64,000 nucleotides of DNA from contig NC_089391.1 of assembly GCF_003171515.1 (NCBI RefSeq), forward strand, positions 2,542,001 to 2,606,000, written 5' to 3'. The notes beneath the pieces are model-generated. The model saw only the letters and a program-made list of their open reading frames with translations, had not been told where the DNA came from and did not search any database. This DNA comes from Pyrenophora tritici-repentis. Its lineage: Eukaryota > Ascomycota > Dothideomycetes > Pleosporales > Pleosporaceae. Positions 36,162 to 44,630 of the stretch are shown piece by piece (positions within the stretch are counted from its first letter, which is position 1; each line of letters starts with the position of its first letter). The translations under genes and the position numbers were made by a program.

Positions 36162-38180
36162 ATGGCAGGCAGCCAGAGCAACTCTGGCGATACAGACGCT
36201 GATGTTCAAGAGCAACTACTCAACTATCCATCCGAACGCAATACAAGCAAGCGCGCAGAAACTATATCCCCAGGAGCGAAGTTTACTGCTGAACACCTTA
36301 TGCGACACTGTCCATACACAGTCACGTTTGACTATATCAACCCATCTCTCTGGGGTGTACCCGCACCAGAGGATGCAGACGAGACGCACGCAACAACCTG
36401 GGTCGCGAAGGCTATCCACGACTACCATGTAGGAATGGAATGGGATGAGAGACTATACTTCGACTACCAATGGGACTTTGAAGGATGGACACGAGAGCTA
36501 TTCCAGAAGGTTGAGCGCACTACGCTAAGATCTCTGAAGACTGTGCTCCGGTATAGGGGAGTCTATACAGGCAAATTTCGGGCTAGAGTAGCTGATTCCC
36601 TCTTCAACTTACTAGGAGGAGAAAACGCTCCCGAATGGGACCCTGCAGAGTTCAAGGCCGAGAAGTTTGACGAACGTTCTGAGGCGTACCAGCGTCAGCA
36701 GAACGCACATCTAGCAGCCCCTATAGATAGACAAGCGCAGCAGCCACTGCAACAGACGCAGCCACTGGAACCGCTACAGCCGCAGCCACAACGTCCGTCA
36801 CAGGGCGAGCAGTATAGAGTGAGACAAGGCGTTCGAAGCCACCCGCAATATCAAGAGCTACAACAACCGCCCTACGCGATCAATGCCTATGCAGGACCAC
36901 AGCCTCGACAAACGGAGCAGGCTATGCAACCACAACAATGGTACCCACAGGCTCAGACAACACTGAAGAGGACGATACTCGCACACCTCCCTACCGAGCT
37001 GGTACATCGATATCCAGAAGGCACGATACTCCACGTGATCAAGCCACTATATGGGATCGCGGAGGCAGGAGTCCACTGGTGGACAACATATCACGGACAC
37101 CACTGCAAGGAACTAGATATGTCAACATCTACGTACGACCCATGCCTGTTGATCACGAACAGCGACGACGCAGACGTCTTCGGCATCGTCGGTATGCAGA
37201 CAGACGACACCCTCATGCTCGGAACGACCGCGTTCTTATCACGCGAAGAGAAAAAGATCCAGAAGGCGCAGTTTAGATCAAAACCAAAGGCTATGCTGAC
37301 ACCAGAGGTGCAGTTAGACTTTAATGGATGTACACTTACGATGGACGCCAGCAGAGTCTTAATCCTCAGGCAGAAAGGACAAGGAGGAAGGATCAGGCTT
37401 GTTGATATTAGGGCACCCGACCGCGCGCAACAGTACACCGAGCAACGCGCCCGCGGAGCGTACATCGCATCAACATGCCAACCAGAGGCATCATTTGATC
37501 TGTCCGTAGCTGCTCAAGCGCAGCAACCATCAGACGAGGACATTAAGGCACTCAACAAGCGCCTGAAATGGCAGATGGAGAATCTCACTCGTGGCCTACG
37601 CTACGTCACTGTCAACCTTACGGAGGCTAAGTTGATAGTCTTTGTAGACGGCTCCTTTGCCAACAACAAGGACCTCAGCTCACAGCTAGGCTTTGTCCTC
37701 ATGCTCGTCAACGAGTCCATTGGCGCCAACACCTTCACAATACAAGGCAACGTGATCCACTACAGCTCTACAAAGTGCAAGCGCATCACACGGAGCGTAC
37801 TGGCCTCAGAGATCTACGGCATGGTCAACGGCTTTGACATAGGCATCGCGGTTGCAACCACGCTAAGGATAGTTACAGAACGACTTGGACTACCTGCAAT
37901 TCCCTTGGTTATCTGTACAGACTCGTACTCCTTGTACGAGTGCCTAGTAAAGCTTGGGACAACGAAGGAGAAGCGCCTCATGATCGATATTATGGCGCTG
38001 CGCCAATCATATGAGCGTCGCGAGATCACGGAGATCCGCTGGATCAATGGCGAAGACAATCCTGCAGACGCCTTCACGAAGGCATCGCCAAACCGCGCTC
38101 TTGAACGCTTTATTGACGGCAATAAGCTGACAGTCCGAGTAGATGGATGGGTGCAGAGGCCAACAAGCTTTGATGTTTAA
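36162..38180 (+). CDS. Retrotransposon Gag-(partial RT)-RNase H fusion ORF
   Basis: One 672-codon frame. Residues 1 to about 265 are a Gag-like N-terminal part (FTAEHLMRHCPYTV, WVAKAIHDYHVGMEWDE, EGWTRELFQKVER) followed by a Gln/Pro-rich stretch. It then joins, near 36960, to the second half of a copia reverse transcriptase (PEGTILHVIKPLYGIAEAGV, GMQTDDTLML) and an RNase H domain from about 490 (FVDGSF, SSTKCKRITRSVLASE, CTDSYSLYECL, NGEDNPADAFTKA). The deletion removes the Gag zinc knuckle, protease, integrase and RT N-terminus yet keeps the frame open. It probably survives by using proteins made by full-length relatives (inference). Confidence 0.88.
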   Translation: MAGSQSNSGDTDADVQEQLLNYPSERNTSKRAETISPGAKFTAEHLMRHCPYTVTFDYINPSLWGVPAPEDADETHATTWVAKAIHDYHVGMEWDERLYFDYQWDFEGWTRELFQKVERTTLRSLKTVLRYRGVYTGKFRARVADSLFNLLGGENAPEWDPAEFKAEKFDERSEAYQRQQNAHLAAPIDRQAQQPLQQTQPLEPLQPQPQRPSQGEQYRVRQGVRSHPQYQELQQPPYAINAYAGPQPRQTEQAMQPQQWYPQAQTTLKRTILAHLPTELVHRYPEGTILHVIKPLYGIAEAGVHWWTTYHGHHCKELDMSTSTYDPCLLITNSDDADVFGIVGMQTDDTLMLGTTAFLSREEKKIQKAQFRSKPKAMLTPEVQLDFNGCTLTMDASRVLILRQKGQGGRIRLVDIRAPDRAQQYTEQRARGAYIASTCQPEASFDLSVAAQAQQPSDEDIKALNKRLKWQMENLTRGLRYVTVNLTEAKLIVFVDGSFANNKDLSSQLGFVLMLVNESIGANTFTIQGNVIHYSSTKCKRITRSVLASEIYGMVNGFDIGIAVATTLRIVTERLGLPAIPLVICTDSYSLYECLVKLGTTKEKRLMIDIMALRQSYERREITEIRWINGEDNPADAFTKASPNRALERFIDGNKLTVRVDGWVQRPTSFDV

Positions 38181-38245
38181 TGCTATACACTGTCACTACC
38201 GATACAAGCAGAGTTACTAGCTATCCAGAAAGAAAAGACTTCCAG

Positions 38246-38437
38246 TGTCGGATCGTGAGTATCGGTAGAGACGTCGGCTGCTGGACACTTCGGCCCGACT
38301 TCGGCCCACCTTGCGCAAGAGCTTAGGTATACCTTCGTAGCACCTATGTTCGTAGATATCAATTAGAACCACCGAACAGAATGCATTCCTAGTTATCGTT
38401 ATTTCCCTTTACGCACTTAGTGCAAAGCCAACCAACA
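38246..38437 (+). repeat. 3' LTR of copia copy 1
   Basis: 192 bp, identical to the 5' LTR by base-by-base reading. Confidence 0.93.
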
Positions 38438-38458
38438 TATATATATATATATATATAT
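38438..38458. repeat. TA dinucleotide microsatellite, right half
   Basis: Continuation of the TA tract interrupted by copia copy 1; the first five bases are the target-site duplication. Confidence 0.9.
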
Positions 38459-38665
38459 GGGCGTTATTGGACTACATCATGTATGCATGCTTACTACTAC
38501 CGCCCATGGCATGAGGGAAAAGCGAAACGATTATATGATACCAGCTTGCGCTTTTTGAGTTTGAGTTTGTATGTTCGTACCCCTAGACACCACTGTCGCT
38601 TCAATGCGTCATGGAATTTGATTTTCTCATTTCAAAATGCTACTTGCATATTTCATGACATGTAC

Positions 38666-39813
38666 CTACAAAGTCCAGATGACAACTCTGCCATCGACAC
38701 CAGTGGAACTGATCTTTGTGATGCCACTTCCGCTCTCCTCAAAGCTGCGGATAGTGTTGATGGTGTTCTGATGAACAGTCTTGAGCTTAGTATCATCCGT
38801 GCCCGATTTGCCCTTGAGATCCATCTGCCTAAACATGTTCAGTGCGCTCTCCTCGCGCTGATCGGCAAGTCCGGGCCTGCTCTTCGTCTCCAAGGAACCA
38901 GTCAATTGCCACCCTGACTCGTCACCCTTCAGGCGGTAGGCCTCGCAGTTGTATCCCGCAGCGATGATCTCGTCCTCGGAGCTCCAAACCAATGACATGA
39001 AGGGCAAAACTTGAGTGCTGATGCTAAGTAGGGCACGGGGAGCCTGCTCGGGGCCGCTGGGGTAGACGACGGTGAGGGTGCTGTCGTGAGACGCAAAGGC
39101 GAGAGCATTACCAGAGGGCGAAAAGGCGACGCTGTGGACCCAACCTGCTGTGTTGTTCAGGTACTCGCCGCATACGGTGTTGAAGGGGAGACGCTCTCCC
39201 CACGCCGAGGGTTCCGGGCGTTCGTCCACATTCTTGATGAAAGAAGAGAGCACGCGCGCGTGACCGTCAGTGGAGCCAGCAGCAAGCAGGACCGAGTTGG
39301 GGTGCCAGGCCACACATGTGACGGTAGAGCGAATGGGCTTCTTGATGTGCTTGGACACCCACCAGTTGTCTTCCTCCTCGAAGTAGCAGACGGGAATCAG
39401 ACGAGCACCAGATCCAACGGCAAACTTGGTCTCCGAAGGTGCCCAGCGAACGCAAGTGGCGGCACGGTTGATACGGAGAAGCACCAGTGTAGGCTTCCAG
39501 CCCTGTGGTGAGGGCTCCCAGACGTACGCATTGCGATCTGTTAAGCGCATTAGCTGCCTGTCTCAACACAGCAAATAGCTCCAAGCTCACCTTGCGAGCA
39601 CGTCACGATCTTGCCCGAATTGGGTGCAATATCTACACCCGTGACTGTCTTGTCGTGTCCAGTCAGCTCATCCTTGAGCTTGTATCCGCTGCCCGTCTTC
39701 TGGTAGAGGTCGACATTGTTCTCGCGGGCGACGGCCAGCGTCTGGCGGTCTGCGGAGAAGGAGTGGTCCGCAATGGGGTGGTTGAAAAGGTGGTGAGCTT
39801 CGGGAGCAGACAT
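38666..39813 (-). CDS. ARC40: Arp2/3 complex subunit 1 (ARPC1/Arc40)
   Basis: Two exons, complement(join(38666..39537,39591..39813)), encode 364 residues. The protein is a WD40 propeller: HPIADHSFSADRQTLAVARE, then LTGHDKTVTGVDIAPNSGKI, joined by the intron to CSQDRNAYVWEPS. Further repeats are RINRAATCVRWAPSETKFAV, STVTCVAWHPNSVLLAAGST and VHSVAFSPSGNALAFASHDS, ending ISSTGVDGRVVIWTL. The insert before the last blade (LNMFRQMDLKG) matches ARPC1. Arc40 helps nucleate branched actin filaments for endocytosis and polar growth. Length fits the family. It shares a divergent promoter with mS41. Confidence 0.95.
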
Positions 39814-40088
39814 GATGAGGATTCGTGTTGCAATAGGAGACTCTCTACTACTGCAATTGGTGTTGGGCTGGGAGGCTGTGGAGCTGGCCGGCCTGGGTGA
39901 CGTGGGGCTGCGATGCTGTTCGTGTGCACGGGCGTCCTTCTTGGCTCCTCCGAAAAGTTCACGGAACACCGCAGTTTAGACGGCGACGCAGGTTCAGCGA
40001 TTGGCATTGAGGGTCATTCTACAGTAAGCTGGCTTCCTCTCTAGGGGTTTTTTTTTCAATACTGATTGTGCGCGTAGTAGCCGTCAAC
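39814..40088. promoter_or_regulatory. Divergent promoter, ARC40 and mS41
   Basis: About 275 bases separate the divergent start codons, so the two genes share a promoter region. No TATA box recognised. Confidence 0.5.
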
Positions 40089-40814
40089 ATGATTCTCAGG
40101 CGCCCACTTCTCAACGCGACCTCTGCCATATTAATACCAAAGACATGCGTGCGCAATCTCCAACACTCGATTCCCATGCGCCCAGTTCCCAAACCCATAC
40201 CCTTCATTCCAGACCACACTGCCTTTCTTAGCGCAATTGGCCGCGGCCTCTCCGCCCACGCGACCAAAATACCGTCCTGGGAAGCCCTCTTCACCCTCAC
40301 ATCGCCGCAATTGAAGGAGCTTGGTGTTGAGCCTGCCCGGTCTAGACGCTATTTACTGCAGTGGCGGGAGAAGTACAGGAACGGGGAATACGGCATTGGT
40401 GGGGATTGCAAGCACGTCACAGATGGAATCGCCGAACTGAAGGTCGTCGAGGCGCCAGTACCGCCAAACCCTCAACTGGGCAACACGATAAGTCCTCGCT
40501 CCGCAATCGCGACGGCCGATCATGATCCTGGAACAAGAAAGCTCGTGGTCAATATACCCACTGGTGCTGAGGGACCAGTTGAGCCGGTAGAGACATTACC
40601 CAAAGTACAGGGCGTCATTGTGAAGGGTGCAAAGACGATCAAGGGTAGCTTTGTGGAGACAGTCAAGGGAAGCCAAGGTCTAAGGGCGAGGATCCGACTT
40701 CAAGAGGGTATCTGGGAGGTGAAGAGGGGACACAAGGTAGATGGTGGTGAGAGGAGGAAGGCAGAGGTGAGAGCGAAGAGGAGGGCAGCCGAGAATAAGG
40801 AGAAGGCGAGGTAG
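40089..40814 (+). CDS. FYV4: Mitochondrial small ribosomal subunit protein mS41 (IGR domain)
   Basis: A single exon. I start at the second ATG (MILRRPLLNATSAILIPK), giving 241 residues with an Arg-rich mitochondrial targeting sequence; an upstream in-frame ATG at 40068 adds seven residues. The IGR motif is at about residues 45-95 (FLSAIGRGLSAHATKIPSWE, then LKELGVEPARSRRYLLQWRE), which defines the yeast Fyv4/mS41 family. A long basic C-terminal extension ends in ERRKAEVRAKRRAAENKEK. It would bind mitochondrial rRNA in the small subunit. Confidence 0.88.
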   Translation: MILRRPLLNATSAILIPKTCVRNLQHSIPMRPVPKPIPFIPDHTAFLSAIGRGLSAHATKIPSWEALFTLTSPQLKELGVEPARSRRYLLQWREKYRNGEYGIGGDCKHVTDGIAELKVVEAPVPPNPQLGNTISPRSAIATADHDPGTRKLVVNIPTGAEGPVEPVETLPKVQGVIVKGAKTIKGSFVETVKGSQGLRARIRLQEGIWEVKRGHKVDGGERRKAEVRAKRRAAENKEKAR

Positions 40815-41027
40815 TTATGGAACTGTAAGAACATGGCAATTATGTAGCAATTCTTTGTATTATGAATGGTATATCAAGTGCAATTGTGCAATGGGACCAG
40901 CCATACTTCATTCTGTCCATGGGCCCAAGTACGTCTTGATTTGTTGCAGCCTCCAATCCGTGACAGAACATACAGACAGACGATATGGCCTCTCCCTACA
41001 CTCAACTCCCGAGAGAACATACCCAAC

Positions 41028-41195
41028 ATGTTTCGACTCAACCCCCAACTATCCCGTCTAGCAACCAAAGCCTATGCAATAATCAGCAATCTCATTCCAT
41101 CAAACGAACCAAATAATAGTAACCCAACAAAACAAAACGGCTCAGACAAATCAAAGTTATCGCACATCAAAGCCACACTCCAAAAAGCGGGCTAG
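41028..41195 (+). CDS. Possible 55-residue mitochondrial-type peptide
   Basis: A short frame MFRLNPQLSRLATKAYAI... runs to a stop at 41193-41195. The N-terminus is amphipathic and basic without acids, like a mitochondrial presequence; the rest is Asn/Lys/Ser-rich. No family recognised, no introns evident. It could be chance. Confidence 0.25.
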   Translation: MFRLNPQLSRLATKAYAIISNLIPSNEPNNSNPTKQNGSDKSKLSHIKATLQKAG

Positions 41196-41982
41196 CTAAT
41201 GCGAAGTATCTGTAAAAGAAGCGCTAGCTCGTAGTTGATTAAGCCACAGAGAAGCAACCTCATTGTCATCTTTGGCCGGAAGAGGGACTATAGGGAGGAA
41301 TGCAGAGAGAAAAACGGGTGCACTCGTCTCAATCAGGAGAACAGCGAAACATACATAAGTGCGCAATGATAAAATGTGTCTTATCTTGCTAGATGGATAA
41401 GCAATAGGCAGCGAGAGGTGATTGGAAGCGATCAGTCAAATGATCTACTCGCATTGAGGCCGAGTACCTATCCAGGCATGCCCATTCAATTCTGTGAAAC
41501 AAATACAAAGGAAGTCGCAAGTTGGCAAGCGAGTGTTTGGGTCGCGGGTGCCTTTTCACCATTGACGACGAGTTGGCTTAGCGCTAGTCTACACTAGCGG
41601 CGTATTGGGACATTGGACGAGACAGATTCGATAGTCTTGGAATAATCAACCGTCCGAGCTGGCGACCTGCCTAATCCGTACATTGATATTGCCCGTCAAT
41701 TTAGGAACAGACTTGCTTTCAATGGCCGACGTGAAAGCTTCCTTCTACTTGATACAACCCTCGATTCTGGACAGCTATATATGACGTAATTAGATGTCAA
41801 TTGTGATCAAGTCACACGAGCAGGCTTCTCATACATATAAGAATACACATAGGTTATATTAAGGAACAGCAAACATCTATACATCTATCAAACTTTTAAC
41901 AACAATACTTCCTATTTCTCTGCAATCTTGGCATTTATACAAAAGCGAGGACGCCGTATCAACACTGCCATCTCATCTCTCC
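41196..41982. other. Intergenic, 3' side of ODC
   Basis: About 790 bases including the 3' UTR of ornithine decarboxylase. AT-rich toward 41800-41930. No gene seen. Confidence 0.5.
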
Positions 41983-43373
41983 TTACATACCCATGAGAGC
42001 AGCCGCACCAGCCTCGCTGCACACGTACACGACGTCGTGGCTGTCGCTAAAGCCGTTGAAGCGGGTAGCGGAGCACTTGGTGTAGGCACCCATCTCCTCA
42101 AAGTAGAGCCAGTCACCAACGTCAAGCAGTTCGGGGAAGGTGCAGGAAGATGAGATGACGTCGATGCCATCGCAAGTCGGACCCCAGATGGAGTACTCGA
42201 CCTGAGACGGCGTGTCGTATCCGGAACGACGAACGTCATACAAGACGTCATTACCATTCTTCAACACACGTGGCACTGGGTGCTGGTGATCGAAGATGAT
42301 GCTCGAAAAGTTACCATATACACCGTCGTTCATGTACAACATGTACGAAGTGGTGCCAAGGGTAGCATCATTGACAGTGCGGCGAGCAATGACGTGGCAG
42401 GCGAGGGTAAAGGCCGTGGAAACGTAGTAACGTCCAGGCTCCCCAATGACGCGAATGTGGGGCGGGAAGTATTCGTCCAAGGCAGCAGACAAGACAGCGG
42501 CCATGGGTTCGAAAGTGACATCGCCCGTGAAACCACCGCCCACGTCCAGAGTGTGCATGTTGAAGCCGAGCGCAGCCGCTTGGTCGAAGACGAACCGGGC
42601 GTCCTGGACAGCCTTGATAAAAGCCTTGGGGTCGGATGCACCGGAACCGACGTGGAAAGCCACTCCCACAACATTGAGTTCCAATTTCTTCGCCAGCTCC
42701 AAGAGCTCGGCGGTGGTGTCCAGGGAGGCACCGAACTTCTGGCTGAGACGGCACAAGCTGGCCGAGTCATCGGTCAGGATGCGCAGGTATAGCTCAGCGT
42801 CGGGAAAGAGCTGCTTCGTCTTGTAGAGCTCGTCTGCGTTGTCAAACGTCATCTGCTTAACGCCAGACTGAGCGGCGTATCGCACGTACGACTTGGTTTT
42901 GCAAGGCTGCGCATAGATGATGCGGGAAGGATCAACACCCAAGTTGAGAACCGTCTCAATCTCGTTCTTGGAAGCGCAGTCGAAGCCGAGGCCCAAGGCA
43001 GTCATAAGGCGCAAGACCTGAGGGTCGGGGTTGCACTTGACGGCTGTTGAAGTGTCAGTGTTCATTCTTACACACAGCTATGCACATTAGACTTACCATA
43101 GTGGGGCTTAACACGGCTCAGGTTCGTCTTCCAGCGTAGATGCTGGCGGTAGACCTCGCCCAGATCAGCGATGAAGAAGGCATCTTCCTCGCCAACATTG
43201 CAGGTATCAGAATCAATAGCCTCGACACGGCTCTTGAGAGCGTCCCCAATCAACTGCTTGGAGTAGCAGGCGCCATGATTGTCAACACTACTAGCTGAAT
43301 AGTTGTTGAACGACTGTATGTCTTTCAACGGGTATTGGTACTCTTCAGTAGTTGTGATAGCAGAAGGTGCCAT
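41983..43373 (-). CDS. SPE1: Ornithine decarboxylase
   Basis: Two exons, complement(join(41983..43043,43097..43373)), encode 445 residues. The intron falls inside the PLP-lysine motif; joining gives KPHYAVKCNPDP with Lys at about 95. Other fold-type III motifs are FHVGSGASDP, LDVGGGFTGD, GEPGRYYVSTAFTLA and WGPTCDGID, with the catalytic Cys at about 384. The enzyme converts ornithine to putrescine, the first step of polyamine synthesis; the active site forms between two subunits. The ATG at 43373 is the first true ATG of the frame. Family members are controlled at translation and by antizyme; the long leader here fits but does not prove that. Confidence 0.96.
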
Positions 43374-44630
43374 GCCCTTGGTGGTGGATTCCAAGAGTTG
43401 GGTAATTGTGTTTTTTACTTGCTGAGACGTGGTGCCGTGTTAAGGTGGCTTGAAGGGGGCGAAGCCGAGGCTTGGTGTTGGGCGAGGTCTGGCCGCTTCC
43501 TCTGCGAGAGGAAGAACCGCTGATGGCGTCCTATGCGGCAGCTGAAGTTCAAGCTGGTCAAGGGTCTGGGTAGGAGACAAAAAGAAAAGACGCTCAAGTT
43601 CCTTCTTAGATGACGACAAGACGCGGAGGGGGGATGTTGTTGAAAACGTGAGGCGCAGGTCGAGCAGATACAACTTGAAGGTTGAGTAAGATCAGGGCCG
43701 AAGCCGTATTGAGATGGGAGCCTTTGACGCGACCAAAGGCTGTCGGTGTGTGGGACTGAGCAGTCGCAAGGGGGCAGACGTGGACGCTTTATAGGAAAGC
43801 GACGTCTGGGAGGCAGGCGGTGAAGTTGAAAAGTAGGTGAGTGTGAGAGAGAAGGGAGGCGATGGCGGGGAGGAGCTGGAGTGATTAATTTTCGCGCATT
43901 CGGTTGTGGTCCTGCGTCTTGGACCGAAGACAACCTAGCATCCCTGTGCTGTCCAGGACCTGTAGCCACTAGCATTTCATTCTGACATCACCGCGGCTCG
44001 TGCATAACTTCCAGTGGTGCCTGATCGGCTCGATGGGCAGCTACTGAGGCGGAGCACCAGTTTGCAGAAAAGGGCGCATCTGCATGCACGCCCTGGCTGG
44101 TCCGAATGAGCCATTTCTACGCGTACACACTGTGGTTAATTTCTTTAGCATGAATAATCTAGTATGTGAACAACATCACACATGCGCGACGCTCATGTTG
44201 ACGTACGGGACAACCCCGCGATTTGCTTCCAAAGTTTGGTGTCTTCAAATCGGCACGCGAGGGTTCGCGCACGACAACCCAATTATAGTATACACGTGGC
44301 TATAGACATGGACAGTTGAAACATCAACATCAACACCACCAACATCAAACAGCGCACGGCACATGGGAAACAGCCCTTGGTAAAATGCCGTGTGGTTATG
44401 TGTTGCTGCTTGCTTTCCGGCGGTTGCAACATGCAGGCTATGCACTATGTACTCAAAACAGGAAAAACGCCTTGCCCCGGTACCCATATGCTTAGTTCGT
44501 GTGCGTGTATGCATCGATGCGCCGATGCGAAAATGCGAAAATGCTAAAACAATCATGAGATGCAATGCTGCCCAAGACCTCAGAACAAAGGAAAAATAAC
44601 GCCGAATGTGTACAAACATCAACAACGCAC
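43374..44630. other. ODC upstream region and intergenic
   Basis: About 1.25 kb. On the ODC strand an ATG at 43975 opens a 187-codon ORF that stops at 43415, 42 bases before the ODC start. It has no domain and may be promoter sequence or a long uORF. The remainder (44000-44630) should be the 3' UTR of the next gene. Nothing else supported. Confidence 0.4.

Larger units (their letters stand above)
35516..38437 (+). mobile_element. Ty1/copia LTR retrotransposon, internally deleted, copy 1
   Basis: Two identical 192-bp LTRs (TGTCGG...CCAACA) bound a 2.9-kb element. The 5-bp target duplication is TATAT, within a TA tract, so its exact limits are ambiguous. The internal part has a long leader, one 672-codon ORF and a purine-rich tract (GAAAGAAAAGA) just before the 3' LTR. 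Protease, integrase and the first half of reverse transcriptase are missing, so it cannot be autonomous. Identical LTRs imply a recent insertion. Superfamily assignment rests on copia-type RT and RNase H order and motifs. Confidence 0.93.

Noticed and set aside
44245..44622. Minus-strand 125-codon ORF with hydrophobic start
   Set aside because: Lies just 3' of the myristoylated-protein gene on the same strand, so most likely 3' UTR; no recognisable domain.
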